Shown here in pieces: positions 23,474-31,566 of a DNA stretch of 64,000 nt. The notes beneath the pieces are model-generated. The model worked only from the letters and a program-made list of their open reading frames with translations, had not been told where the DNA came from and did no database searches. The translations under genes and the position numbers were made by a program. Each line of letters begins with the position of its first letter. Position 1 is the first letter of the stretch. Source of the stretch: Zoogloea sp. (lineage in GTDB: Bacteria > Pseudomonadota > Gammaproteobacteria > Burkholderiales > Rhodocyclaceae); the NCBI RefSeq assembly GCF_023150065.1, contig NZ_JAKLLN010000001.1, positions 1 to 64,000 on the forward strand, in the 5' to 3' direction.

Positions 23474-23618
23474 ACTCACCTTGAATATGTCGGGCTAGCG
23501 CCGGGCTAGCATGGGCTATCAGATTTGGGCTATTCCCATGCTAGCCCGTTAAGGTGAGTATAGGACGAAACCCTTTGTTTGTGCGGGTTTGTTAAGGTTG
23601 GGGCATCTAAGTTAAGGT
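23474..23618. promoter_or_regulatory. Integrase control region and candidate arm sites
   Basis: Several repeats are packed between the integrase start and the attachment site. A 14-bp perfect inverted repeat is formed by CGGGCTAGCATGGG (23502-23515) and CCCATGCTAGCCCG (23535-23548). An outer pair is ACTCACCTT (23474-23482) and AAGGTGAGT (23551-23559). GGGCTA occurs at 23492, 23503, 23513 and 23527, about one helical turn apart. GTTAAGGT occurs at 23548, 23591 and 23611. These fit an integrase operator plus arm-type binding sites; the assignment is inference. Confidence 0.65.
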
Positions 23619-23631
23619 ATGGGCCCTCTAA

Positions 23632-23676
23632 TTCGTAATGCGAAGGTCACCAGTTCGATTCCGGTCAGCGGCACCA
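23632..23676 (+). other. attR: displaced 3' fragment of tRNA-Thr(CGT)
   Basis: The segment begins in the anticodon loop (TTCGTAA, anticodon CGT) and continues through the anticodon stem, variable loop, T-arm and acceptor to CCA at 23676. The bases before it do not form the 5' half of a tRNA, so it is the copy left at the far end of an integrated element. One T-stem pair is mismatched, as expected for a copy under no selection. The anticodon-region sequence matches the thrW-type tRNA, a common phage target. The intact gene should be at the other end of the element. Confidence 0.85.
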
Positions 23677-23677
23677 A

Positions 23678-23732
23678 CACAAAATAAATCAGCCTGTTAC
23701 GCGAAAGCGTCGCAGGCTGTTTTATTTTGTGC
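23678..23732 (+). terminator. Host tRNA-Thr terminator
   Basis: CACAAAATAAAT with CAGCCTG (23678-23696) pairs with CAGGCTG and TTTTATTTTGTG (from 23713), a long near-perfect stem with a T-rich 3' arm. It directly follows the CCA of the tRNA fragment and marks the return to host chromosome. Confidence 0.85.
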
Positions 23733-23794
23733 TTTCCCCGGACACACATCCGTCTGATGCCGGGTCAGCCCGCATGTCGCAGGGCGGAGCGTTT

Positions 23795-23818
23795 CGGCAG
23801 CCCGGGGGAGGGCTGCCG
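23795..23818 (-). terminator. Hairpin after transaldolase gene
   Basis: CGGCAGCCC (23795-23803) pairs with GGGCTGCCG (23810-23818) across a short G-rich loop, 23 bases past the transaldolase stop. There is no T-run in the leftward direction, so it is terminator-like rather than canonical. Confidence 0.4.
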
Positions 23819-23833
23819 GGGGGGGGGGGGGGG
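23818..23833 (+). repeat. Run of 16 G
   Basis: Sixteen consecutive G lie between the transaldolase stop and its downstream hairpin. Such a run is prone to slippage and to sequencing or assembly error. Confidence 0.9.
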
Positions 23834-23840
23834 TAGACGA

Positions 23841-24920
23841 TCAGGCCGTCAGTTCGAGCAGCTTGCCGAAGGCCGTGGCGAATTGGGCGAGGCCTTCCTG
23901 CTGGAGGCGTTCGCCGAGGACGTTGAGGTCGATGCCCAGGGCGCCTAGGGCGACGATGTGGGTGCCGGCTGCATCGATGTCGCCGGTCACGGTGTTGCCG
24001 CTTACCACGCCGTGGTCCAGGAAGGCGGCGAGGGTGGCGTCGGGCAGGGTGTTGACGGTTTCCGCGCCGATCAGGGGTTCGACGTACATCAGGTCGGGGT
24101 AGGCCGGGTTCTTAGTGCCGGTGCTGGCCCACAGCATGCTCTGGGGGCGTGCGCCGCGGGCGGCGAGGGCGACAAAGCCTGCGCCGTGGAAGCGGGCCAG
24201 GTAGCGCTGGTAGGCCTGGCGGGCGATGGCCACGCCGGTCTTGCCGCGCAGGGCCAGGGCGGCATCGCTGCCGTTTTCTTCGAGCAGCTTGTCTACTAGG
24301 GTCTCCCAGCGGGACAGGAACACGCTGGCCACGGAGCGTACCTTGCTCACATCACCGCCCCTGGCGGCCAGGGCTTCCAGGCCGCGCTGGTAGGCGCCGG
24401 CTACGGCATCCACGTGGGCGAGGGAGAACATCAGGGTGACGTTGAGGCTGAGCCCTTCGCCGGTCAGGGTTTCGATGGCCCGGATGCCGGCAGCGGTGGC
24501 GGGGATCTTCACCAGCAGGTTGTCCCGGGCCACGGCATCACGCAGGCGGCGGGCAGCGGCGACGGTGCCGGCTTCGTCGTCGGCGAGGGCCGGCGAGACT
24601 TCCAGGCTGACGTAGCCGGCGTCGCCCTGGCTGGCGTCGAAGACCGGGCGGATGGTGTCGCAGGCGCGCTGGACGTCTTCAATCACCAGGCGCTCGTAGC
24701 GCTGCTCGGCGCTCAGGTTCTCGCCGCGCATGGCGTCCAGGGCCGGGCGGTAGTCCTGCCCCTCGGCGATGGCCTTGTGGAAGATCGCCGGGTTGGTGGT
24801 CACGCCGGCCACGCCTTGCTCGATATGCCGGGCAAGGTGACCTTCATTGATCAGGGAGCGGGAGAGGTTGTCGAGCCAGATTTGCTGGCCGGCAGCGCGA
24901 GCGGCTTGGATCGGATTCAT
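23841..24920 (-). CDS. tal: Transaldolase
   Basis: This 359-residue enzyme exchanges a dihydroxyacetone unit between sugar phosphates in the non-oxidative pentose phosphate pathway, in the cytoplasm. The Schiff-base Lys is in NLLVKIPATAAGIRAIETLT. Further family marks are GVAGVTTNPAIFHKA near the N-terminus, LSLNVTLMFS, and MLWASTGTKNPAYPD. Length and motifs fit the longer actinobacterial-type (TalB2-like) transaldolase, not the short E. coli TalB. It is the first host gene beside the prophage and follows gspN by 81 bases on the same strand, so it may be transcribed with or after the secretion operon. Confidence 0.93.
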   Translation of the reverse strand: MNPIQAARAAGQQIWLDNLSRSLINEGHLARHIEQGVAGVTTNPAIFHKAIAEGQDYRPALDAMRGENLSAEQRYERLVIEDVQRACDTIRPVFDASQGDAGYVSLEVSPALADDEAGTVAAARRLRDAVARDNLLVKIPATAAGIRAIETLTGEGLSLNVTLMFSLAHVDAVAGAYQRGLEALAARGGDVSKVRSVASVFLSRWETLVDKLLEENGSDAALALRGKTGVAIARQAYQRYLARFHGAGFVALAARGARPQSMLWASTGTKNPAYPDLMYVEPLIGAETVNTLPDATLAAFLDHGVVSGNTVTGDIDAAGTHIVALGALGIDLNVLGERLQQEGLAQFATAFGKLLELTA

Positions 24921-25001
24921 GGACGAAGAACCTGGATGCGATGAGATGTGGAATGAACCTGACATTCTGGCGGAATCGGCAGGGGGATGAAAGGAAGTTT
25001 G

Positions 25002-25754
25002 TCAGGGGGGCGGCCAGTGGATCTCGAACTGCCCTGGCTGGCCGGTTGGTCGCGCTGCGCCACCGGCGATGGCCGGCAGGCGGTTGAGGAACTCCGGTTC
25101 TCCCTTGAGGCTTCCCGTGAAGCTGGGGGTGCGCCCGGGGGCGGCCTCGCCGCTGCCCTTGGCGATCACGTCGCCGGCAAGGGTGTCGAGGGTGTAGTGG
25201 AAGCGTCCGTCCCGGGCGGTGAGCCGGATCTCGTAGTCGCCGAATCGGCGCCCCGGGAACAATGCGGCGCGGGCACCGCGCCAGAGCAGGCGGGCTTCGC
25301 CACTGCAGGTACCCGATAGGGCGCAGCGCCAGGTCGGTGCCTCGATGCTGAGATCGCCCTGCCACCCCGCCCGGGCAACCGGGTGGGGAATCGGCATGAG
25401 GGCGGCGTCGGCGGGAGCGTGGAGGTTCAGCCCCGTCACCTCCAGCCCTGCGGGGCCGGCCTCGACGCGTCCGATCGGGGTGCCGCTGCTCGAAAAGCTC
25501 CATGCCGCGGCAAGCCGAATGAGCGCACCGGTGTCGAACTCCCAGGCCAGGGGCAGCCAGGGCGACAGGCTGCGGCCACTGGCGTCGCGGCTGGCAAGGA
25601 TGCCGTGGCCACGCCACAGGGTGCCTTCGGCCTTCTGCAGGCGCAGGCCTTCGCCGGTGAAATGGGCCAGCAGGCCATCCACCAGGCTGGCCGGAGCCTT
25701 GGCCACCAGAAACCCTAGGCCCAGCGCCAGCACGATCAGCAGCTTCTTCAACAT
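25002..25754 (-). CDS. gspN: Type II secretion system protein N
   Basis: This 250-residue protein closes the gsp operon. A single N-terminal membrane anchor (LLIVLALGLGFLVAKAP) is followed by a periplasmic domain typical of GspN (AEGTLWRGHGILAS; PLAWEFDTGALIR; a segment with Cys pair RCALSGTCSG). The family is present in only some type II systems, and its exact role in the inner-membrane assembly is not settled. It is separated from gspM by three bases. The C-terminus ends in a Pro-rich IHWPPP. Confidence 0.85.
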   Translation of the reverse strand: MLKKLLIVLALGLGFLVAKAPASLVDGLLAHFTGEGLRLQKAEGTLWRGHGILASRDASGRSLSPWLPLAWEFDTGALIRLAAAWSFSSSGTPIGRVEAGPAGLEVTGLNLHAPADAALMPIPHPVARAGWQGDLSIEAPTWRCALSGTCSGEARLLWRGARAALFPGRRFGDYEIRLTARDGRFHYTLDTLAGDVIAKGSGEAAPGRTPSFTGSLKGEPEFLNRLPAIAGGAARPTGQPGQFEIHWPPP

Positions 25755-25757
25755 CGC

Positions 25758-26264
25758 TCAGGGGGTTGCCGGGCTGGCCAGCACGGCGTCGACGCTGGCA
25801 AGGCTGCCCTGGCGCTGGATCTCCATGCGCAGCACCCGCAGGCCCTGATCTTTCTGCAGGGCGGCGAGCCAGGCGATCAGCTCGTTGAAGCCGGCCTGCC
25901 CCTTGATGTGCAGGCCTTCGCCGCCCCCCTGCACGCCGATCTCCAGGCCGCGGCTCTTGGCCGATGCCTGGACGGCCGCGAGCAGGGCGGGGCCGTCCGG
26001 CCGGGTGGCTTGCGTTGCGGCGCGCAGGCGGCTGATCTCCGTGGCGGCTTCCTGCACCTGGTTCAGGCTGGCTTCGGCGCGGGGCAGCCGGCGGGCCAGG
26101 CGTTGTCCCTCGGCGCGGCTCCAGTCGAGCAGACTGACTGCTGCGCCGATCGCCACGACGGTGGCGGCGATCAGGACCAGGCGCTGTTCCCGGGGGCTGA
26201 TGGCCTGCCAGCGTTGTGCAAGCTGGGCAATGGGGCCGGCTGCGGCGGTCTTGATGTCCTTCAT
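25758..26264 (-). CDS. gspM: Type II secretion system protein M
   Basis: This 168-residue bitopic inner-membrane protein interacts with GspL and the ATPase GspE in the assembly platform. A cytoplasmic N-terminal stretch (RWQAISPREQRLVLIA) leads into one membrane segment (about 29-45), then a periplasmic coiled part and a ferredoxin-like C-terminal domain (GLEIGVQGGGEGLHIKGQ and FNELIAWLAALQKDQGL). Start and stop fit the operon; the start overlaps the end of gspL as ATGA. Length is usual for the family. Confidence 0.9.
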   Translation of the reverse strand: MKDIKTAAAGPIAQLAQRWQAISPREQRLVLIAATVVAIGAAVSLLDWSRAEGQRLARRLPRAEASLNQVQEAATEISRLRAATQATRPDGPALLAAVQASAKSRGLEIGVQGGGEGLHIKGQAGFNELIAWLAALQKDQGLRVLRMEIQRQGSLASVDAVLASPATP

Positions 26265-27478
26265 TGCAGGTTCTCCTGGCGCAGCAGCAGATGTGTGGCA
26301 TTGCCTTCCTGGCGCAGGTTGGCAAGCAGGCCGCGGCTGCTCAGCAGGCCGACCAGGGCTTCGGCGCGGGCAGCGGCGGGGCCGCTCAGGGTCAGGTCGA
26401 GGCGGCCTTCCTCGAAGCGCAGGGCGGCGATGCCATCGGTGGCGTCGGTGCCCAGGGCTTCGGCTGCCTGGGCCAGCAGGCTCAGGGCGTCGTCATCGCG
26501 CAGCTGGCCATGGCGTGCCCGCTCGGCGTTGAGCTGCTGGCGCATCTGGGCGGCGGGGGCGACCACCGGTGAGTTGGGGAAGGCACTGCGATAGACCCGT
26601 TCGATGCGCGACTCGAAGCCGCCCAGCACATGCCGCTGCCACAGCACCTCACCCACATTGGTGGCCAGCCAGAGGCCCAGCGCAGCGGTGCCGAGCAGGG
26701 CCGGAGCACGCAGCCGGGCCATCCAGGCCGCGCCACGGTCGCCACTGGCGAACTCGCCATGCAGCAGGTTGGCAGCCTGGCGCTCGTTTCCCTGCCACCA
26801 CAGGTAGGGCGCGGCAGGGTGCAGCGTGAGGCCGCTTTCTGCCTCGGCGGCGGGGATGTCGAAAGCGGGGCTGCCCGGCGCCGGGTGCACGTCGACCCGG
26901 GCCGGGGCTGCATTGGCTGCCCGGGCGCTGGCGGCCTGGGCGGACAGCAGCGGAACCAGGATGTCCCGGTCGAGGGCCAGTGCGGTGCTCGTGCTGGTGC
27001 GCAGGATGGCCCCTTCGGCGGACAGGCTGAGGTGCCAGCCGGCCTCGTCGGCGGGGGCCGTCTGCAGTTGGGCCACCACCCGGCGCGGCACCCGGCCGAT
27101 GGCGGCGAACTGGGCCATCAGGCTACGCAGGCGCTCCCGGGCGATGACCAGCACCCCAGCCAGGTCGCGCTCACCGTCGTTGGCCGGGCGGCGGTGGCTG
27201 AGGGTCAGGTGCTGGGTGTCCGGGTCTTTCAGCAGCCGGTCTTCGAGGGCGTAGCTCAACAGGCGCGGCAGGTCGCGGCGGGCGCCGCGGGGCAGCGGCA
27301 CATCCAGCCAAAGGCACTGGGCGCCGGTCAGCACCACGCTGCATTCGTCGGCAGCCGGCCAGTGGCGGGGGGCGGAATGCCCTTCGGAGAGGGGCTGGCC
27401 GTCGGGCCCGAGGAGCGCCCAGGCGCATTCGGGGCGGGTCGGCCAATGTTCGTCGATGGCAAGGAGGAGGCGGGTCAT
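26261..27478 (-). CDS. gspL: Type II secretion system protein L
   Basis: This 405-residue protein links the cytoplasmic ATPase GspE to the membrane platform. The N-terminal cytoplasmic part (about 1-245) has the actin-like fold pattern of GspL (LPRGARRDLPRLLSYALEDR; VLVIARERLRSLMAQF). One membrane segment is near 262-280 (LRAPALLGTAALGLWLATN) and a periplasmic domain follows. The start at 27478 overlaps the gspK stop as ATGA; a longer frame to 27508 is not supported. It is expected to pair with GspM. Confidence 0.92.
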   Translation of the reverse strand: MTRLLLAIDEHWPTRPECAWALLGPDGQPLSEGHSAPRHWPAADECSVVLTGAQCLWLDVPLPRGARRDLPRLLSYALEDRLLKDPDTQHLTLSHRRPANDGERDLAGVLVIARERLRSLMAQFAAIGRVPRRVVAQLQTAPADEAGWHLSLSAEGAILRTSTSTALALDRDILVPLLSAQAASARAANAAPARVDVHPAPGSPAFDIPAAEAESGLTLHPAAPYLWWQGNERQAANLLHGEFASGDRGAAWMARLRAPALLGTAALGLWLATNVGEVLWQRHVLGGFESRIERVYRSAFPNSPVVAPAAQMRQQLNAERARHGQLRDDDALSLLAQAAEALGTDATDGIAALRFEEGRLDLTLSGPAAARAEALVGLLSSRGLLANLRQEGNATHLLLRQENLQ

Positions 27479-28440
27479 AGCAGTTTCTGCCAAACGATGG
27501 TGGACCATTTCTGGCCCGTGGGGCGATACAGGAGGACTTCCATGCGCACCATGGAGACGCCGAAGCGGGCGCGTCCGGTGGCCAGGAAGTGATGGCTTTG
27601 GATGTCCAGGCCGGTGGTGTTGGCGGGGAGATTTCGGTTCTCGAGCCAGGCGTCGACGCTGGCCACGCTGGTGAACCAGGCCCGGCTGCGTTCGACGGCC
27701 ATGATGCGGGCGGTGTCCAGGGGCAGCTCGGCGATGGCGGCGGCCAGCACTTCCGGCGCTGCCGTATTCACATTGATCAGGCTGTCGCTGCCCGGCAGGG
27801 CGGCCACGAAGGGGCTCAGGCGGGCCACCAGGGCGGGGCTGAAACCGCGCACCTGGGTGAGTTCGCCAACGCTGGCCAGGGGGCCGTTGGCCGGGCTGCG
27901 GGGGGGCTGCTGGGTGCCGTACCAGGACGATTCGGCGCCACCGGGCAGGGTCGGGTTGTCATCCCGGTCGAGCCAGTCGATCAGGGCGTTGGTGAGATCC
28001 AGAGCTTCCGATTTGCCCACCCCGACCAGCTCCAGCAGGCGCAAAAACTGCTCCCGCTCCAGGGGATTCTGACCGTCGATCCGGACCAGCTTGTTGAGGT
28101 TGATGCGGCCGGACAGATCCTGCAGCTCGCCGCTGACTTCGCCTTCTTCCACCGGCGTCGGCGGCACCTTGACGGCCCAGGCCTCGCCCAGGTGATCCAC
28201 GTTGCTGCGGCCGGCATCCTCGGCCAGCACGTTGCGCGCCCAGTCCACGGCGCCGCGGGCCAGCTGGCGGGCCTGGGCCTGGTCGTGGCGGCCGATCACC
28301 TGATCCATGGCCACACCCAGGTCACCGACGGCGGCGGCGGCGATGCCGGCAACGAGGGCCACGGTAAGGAGGGCAAGGATCACCGCGGCGCCCCGTTGGG
28401 GGCCGGCTGGCGCTTGGGTGCGGGGGTGGAGAGCGGCCAT
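27475..28440 (-). CDS. gspK: Type II secretion system minor pseudopilin K
   Basis: This 321-residue protein is the large minor pseudopilin that caps the tip of the pseudopilus with GspI and GspJ. The N-terminus (PQRGAAVILALLTVALVAG) is the shortened prepilin-type signal and helix, here with Ala where others have Phe/Leu after the Gly. Family blocks seen are DLSGRINLNKLV, NALIDWLDRD and a helix-hairpin-helix-like LINVNTAAPEVLAAA. The start at 28440 overlaps the gspJ stop as TGATG. The frame is open far upstream across gspJ, but that part is a shadow. Confidence 0.92.
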   Translation of the reverse strand: MAALHPRTQAPAGPQRGAAVILALLTVALVAGIAAAAVGDLGVAMDQVIGRHDQAQARQLARGAVDWARNVLAEDAGRSNVDHLGEAWAVKVPPTPVEEGEVSGELQDLSGRINLNKLVRIDGQNPLEREQFLRLLELVGVGKSEALDLTNALIDWLDRDDNPTLPGGAESSWYGTQQPPRSPANGPLASVGELTQVRGFSPALVARLSPFVAALPGSDSLINVNTAAPEVLAAAIAELPLDTARIMAVERSRAWFTSVASVDAWLENRNLPANTTGLDIQSHHFLATGRARFGVSMVRMEVLLYRPTGQKWSTIVWQKLL

Positions 28441-29033
28441 CAGCGCAGGGCGATCAGCCGCGTGAGGGTGCCCACGTCGGCCAGATCGAGTTCGAGGATG
28501 ATGGCGTCCGGCAGCAGGCTGCGGCGGTCGGCGGGAGGCCAGGCGTCGGTGCGCACGTTGTCGAGCAGGAAGCGCCAGCGTACGCCGCGCACCCCGTCGA
28601 GCAGGGGATCGACGCTGGGCTGGCCGAGGGCTTCGCGGCCGCTCCAGCGCAGCCATTCGAGGCGCCCGTCCACCAGCCGGAAGCCGACCCGGCGCACGCC
28701 GCGGGTATCGTCCAGGCGCAGGAACTGTAGCTCTGGCTCGCCACTGGCACTGCGACCAAGGACCAGGCCCGGTGCGGCCAGGCTGGTGCCTTCGGTGGGC
28801 AGGCTGCTGCCTGATGCCGCGGGTGACACGAGCTGCTGCAGATCGGTGTCGATGCGCTGCATGCTGCGCCCGATCGCCCGCCAGCGCTCGAAGCCCGCTT
28901 CCAGGTGAGTGCGGCTGGTGGCCACCTCGGCAAGCCCGCGGTAGGACAGCACGCCGAGCACCGCGAAGATGGCCAGGGCCACCATCAGCTCGATCAGGGT
29001 CAGGCCGCGCTGGGCGGGCGGTAAGCGCTTCAT
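28440..29033 (-). CDS. gspJ: Type II secretion system minor pseudopilin J
   Basis: This 197-residue prepilin-like protein carries the processing site RGLTLIELMVALAIFAVLG, with cleavage after Gly and Glu at mature position 5. The C-terminal globular domain has the GspJ pattern (RRVGFRLVDGRLEWLRWS). It forms part of the GspI-J-K tip complex. It overlaps gspI by four bases and gspK by one, in keeping with coupled translation through the operon. Confidence 0.92.
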   Translation of the reverse strand: MKRLPPAQRGLTLIELMVALAIFAVLGVLSYRGLAEVATSRTHLEAGFERWRAIGRSMQRIDTDLQQLVSPAASGSSLPTEGTSLAAPGLVLGRSASGEPELQFLRLDDTRGVRRVGFRLVDGRLEWLRWSGREALGQPSVDPLLDGVRGVRWRFLLDNVRTDAWPPADRRSLLPDAIILELDLADVGTLTRLIALR

Positions 29034-29413
29034 CGCAGGGGGCGGGCCACGTAGCCGGTGAGCCGGGCGATGGCATGGGTGTCGGATTCGGGGGCGAAGA
29101 CGCTCACGTCCACCCGGCGGAACAGGGGGTTGGCGGTGTTCTTGACCTCTTCGCGCCAGCGGTAGGTTCGCCCGGCCTGGTCGGCGGTGCCCTCGTTGGT
29201 GCCGGCGCCGGGCCAGGCGCCGGTGGCGCGCAGCTCGGCCAGCCGGTTCTCGGCCACCCAGTCGCCGATCAGACGCTCGCGCAGTTCGGCGGCGCTCTGG
29301 GCGGTGACGCCCATGGCCCGGAAGGCGGCGGTCAGGGCGATGGCCAGGATGGCCAGGGCAACAAGGGTCTCCAGCAGGGTGAAGCCGCGGGCGCGGGCGG
29401 GCTGCCGCCTCAT
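29030..29413 (-). CDS. gspI: Type II secretion system minor pseudopilin I
   Basis: This 127-residue minor pseudopilin has the prepilin peptidase site RARGFTLLETLVALAILAIA. A typical GspI block follows (ENRLAELRATGAWP), then a small beta-rich domain (YRWREEVKNTANPLFRRVDV). It initiates the tip complex on which the pseudopilus grows. Four-base overlaps with gspH and gspJ are visible. Confidence 0.92.
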   Translation of the reverse strand: MRRQPARARGFTLLETLVALAILAIALTAAFRAMGVTAQSAAELRERLIGDWVAENRLAELRATGAWPGAGTNEGTADQAGRTYRWREEVKNTANPLFRRVDVSVFAPESDTHAIARLTGYVARPLR

Positions 29414-29922
29414 GAGGCCGTGCGGCCCGGCATCTGCAGCCGCACCTCGCCGTTGGCCCTGCCGGTCAGGCGGGCTTCGCCGCCGGGGGTGGTGACACGT
29501 AATTCGTACTCCGGTGCCTGGGTGCCGAACTGCAGGCGGGTGGCGCTGGTCTCGCCGCCCCCTTCCAGGCGCAGACCGCCCCAGCCCATGCCGGCGGGCA
29601 GGGCCTTCTCGGTGAACACCGGTGGGTCGTTGAGGGGGCGCCAGTTGTCGTCGGGGTCGAGGGCCGAGAAACGGTAGCCGTCGGAGAGCAGCTCCACGGC
29701 GATGGGCCGGCCACGCACGATGGCCCGGTCGGCGGTGGCTTCCAGCACCAGGCGCAGGCGTTTGAGGGCCTGGTCGGCGTCGCGGCCGCGCAGGCTGTCC
29801 AGACCCACGCTGAGCCCGGTGGCCATGATGCCCATGATCACCAGCACGACCATCACCTCGATGAGGGTGAAGCCGGTGCTGTGCCGCCGTCGGGGCGCGG
29901 TGTTCATGGGCCGGAAAGGCAC
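29410..29922 (-). CDS. gspH: Type II secretion system pseudopilin H
   Basis: This 170-residue minor pseudopilin has the processing site STGFTLIEVMVVLVIMGIMA, followed by a GspH-type beta domain (RGRPIAVELLSDGYRFSALD). I take the GTG at 29922, which overlaps the gspG stop as TAGTG and has a GGAG upstream; an ATG five codons later is an alternative. It links the tip complex to the GspG fibre. Confidence 0.9.
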   Translation of the reverse strand: MPFRPMNTAPRRRHSTGFTLIEVMVVLVIMGIMATGLSVGLDSLRGRDADQALKRLRLVLEATADRAIVRGRPIAVELLSDGYRFSALDPDDNWRPLNDPPVFTEKALPAGMGWGGLRLEGGGETSATRLQFGTQAPEYELRVTTPGGEARLTGRANGEVRLQMPGRTAS

Positions 29923-30350
29923 TACAGGCTCCAGGAGCCGATATCGGCGTCGAAGCCTTCGCCGCCGGTCACGCCGTCGGCGCCGAAGCTCATCACATCC
30001 ACCTCGCCCTTGAGGCCGGGCATGACGTACTGGTAGGGCTTGCCCCAGGGGTCGAGGGGCAGCTTGTCCAGGTAGGACTTCCAGTTCTCGGGCACCGGGG
30101 CGGTGGTCGGCTTGGTGACGAGCGCCTGCAGGCCCTGCTCGGCGCTGGGGTAGCGGCGGTTGTCGAGCTTGTAGAGCTTGAGGGCCTGCATGACGGCCGA
30201 GATGTCCTGGCGGGCGGCGACCACCCGGGCCTCGTCCGGGCGGCTCATCACCTTGGGCACCACCAGGGCGGCGAGCACGCCGAGGATGACGATGACCACC
30301 ATCACTTCGATCAGGGTGAAGCCGCGGTTGCGGCGCAGGGTTTTGAGCAT
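29922..30350 (-). CDS. gspG: Type II secretion system major pseudopilin G
   Basis: This 142-residue protein is the main fibre subunit of the pseudopilus. It has the processing site RNRGFTLIEVMVVIVILGVL and the strongly conserved C-terminal blocks LYKLDNRRYPSAEQGLQAL and LDKLPLDPWGKPYQYVMPG. The calcium-binding-type C-terminus (SFGADGVTGGEGFDADIGSW) is also present. It is 10 bases from gspF, one of the few operon gaps without overlap. Confidence 0.95.
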   Translation of the reverse strand: MLKTLRRNRGFTLIEVMVVIVILGVLAALVVPKVMSRPDEARVVAARQDISAVMQALKLYKLDNRRYPSAEQGLQALVTKPTTAPVPENWKSYLDKLPLDPWGKPYQYVMPGLKGEVDVMSFGADGVTGGEGFDADIGSWSL

Positions 30351-30360
30351 CGTGGTTTCC

Positions 30361-31566
30361 TTACTTCATCAGGGTGTTGATTTCGATGATGGGCTGCATC
30401 ACGGCCATCACGATGAGCAGCACGAAGCCGCCCATGGCCAGGAGCAGCACCGGCTCCAGCAGGGCGGTGAGGGTGGCGGTGCGGTTTTCCAGTTCGGCCT
30501 GTTGCAGGCGGGCGGCGCGGTCGAGGAGCTCGTCGATGCGGCCGGTGGCCTCGCCGTTGGCCAGCATGTGGATGAGCAGCGGCGGAAACTGGCGGCTCGC
30601 ACCGAGGGCCTTGGAGAGGGGCTGGCCTTCGCGCACCCGCTCGGCGGCCACGCCCACGGCGTCGGCCAGGGGCAGGCGGCTGATCACCTGGCGGCCGGCG
30701 TCCAGCGCCGCCAGCAGGGGCACGCCGCTACCGGCCAGGATGGACAGGGTGCTGGCAAAGCGGGTGGCGTCGAGGGTGCGCAGATGGCGCCCCAGCACCG
30801 GCAGGCCCAGCAGCCAGGCGTCCCAGCGGCGGCGCAGGCTGGTGTCACGCAGGGCGCTGCGCCCGGCCATGAAGGCGCCGACGATGGCAAGCACCAGCAG
30901 CCAGCCCCACTCGCGCAGCAGGGTGCTGACCAGGATCAGGCTGCGGGTGAGCAGCGGCAGGGCCTGCTTGCCCTGCTGGAACACGGACACCACCTGGGGC
31001 ACCACGTAGGTCATCAGGCCGACGATGACCAGCAAGGCCACGCTGGCGACGATGGCCGGGTAGAGCAGGGCCTGGAGGGTCTTGGTGCGCAGGGCGTGGC
31101 TGCGGTCGAGGTAGTCGGCCAGCTGGTTCATGACCTTGGCCAGCTCGCCGGATTTCTCGCCCGCGGCCACCGAGGCCCGGTACAGGGTGGAGAAGGCCTG
31201 GGGGTAGCGGTCGAGGGCGGCGCGCAGGCTGTAGCCGGCCAGGATCTCGGAGCGTACGCCGGCCAGCAGCTGGCGGGTCGATTCGCTCTCGGCCTGCTCG
31301 ATGAGGGCGGCGAGGGCCTGCTCGACGGTGAGGCCGGAGGCCAGCAGGGTGGCCCACTGGCGGGTGAGCAGGGTGAGGTCGGCGTCCTTGAGCTTGCGCC
31401 GGACAGACTTGTTACCCGCCGCGCCGTGGGCCACCGAGGCCACTTCCAGCGGATACAGGCCGCGCTCCCGGAGCAGGCCGCGGGCGGCCTTGCCGGTGTC
31501 GGCTTCGAGGACGCCGGTGGCTTCCTTGCCGGCGGCGTCGAGGGCGCGGTAACGGAAGGCGGTCAT
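30361..31566 (-). CDS. gspF: Type II secretion inner-membrane platform protein F
   Basis: This 401-residue polytopic protein is the core of the inner-membrane platform. It has two repeated GspF/PilC domains, each followed by a membrane hairpin ([21 protein letters not shown] in part near 220, and [20 protein letters not shown] near the end). The N-terminus ([20 protein letters not shown]) is typical. It overlaps gspE by four bases. It couples ATP hydrolysis by GspE to pseudopilus growth. Confidence 0.95.
   Translation of the reverse strand: MTAFRYRALDAAGKEATGVLEADTGKAARGLLRERGLYPLEVASVAHGAAGNKSVRRKLKDADLTLLTRQWATLLASGLTVEQALAALIEQAESESTRQLLAGVRSEILAGYSLRAALDRYPQAFSTLYRASVAAGEKSGELAKVMNQLADYLDRSHALRTKTLQALLYPAIVASVALLVIVGLMTYVVPQVVSVFQQGKQALPLLTRSLILVSTLLREWGWLLVLAIVGAFMAGRSALRDTSLRRRWDAWLLGLPVLGRHLRTLDATRFASTLSILAGSGVPLLAALDAGRQVISRLPLADAVGVAAERVREGQPLSKALGASRQFPPLLIHMLANGEATGRIDELLDRAARLQQAELENRTATLTALLEPVLLLAMGGFVLLIVMAVMQPIIEINTLMK

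Larger units (their letters stand above)
468..23676. mobile_element. Integrated prophage, integrase-proximal part; left end not in window
   Basis: The right limit is the displaced 3' fragment of tRNA-Thr(CGT) ending at 23676, beside a tyrosine integrase. Leftward from it come a toxin-antitoxin pair, replication genes, small DNA-binding proteins, a KAP NTPase and two very large phage-type genes, nearly all on the minus strand and many with ATGA or TGATG stop/start overlaps. I see no terminase, portal, capsid, tail or lysis gene, and no second copy of the tRNA fragment between 468 and 643. The left end is therefore beyond position 1 or was removed, perhaps in connection with the IS3 element. 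The left coordinate given is only where the IS ends. Confidence 0.8.

Noticed and set aside
23632-23676. Functional tRNA-Thr gene
   Set aside because: Only the part from the anticodon loop to CCA is present; the bases before it do not form a D-arm, 5' acceptor strand or matching anticodon stem.
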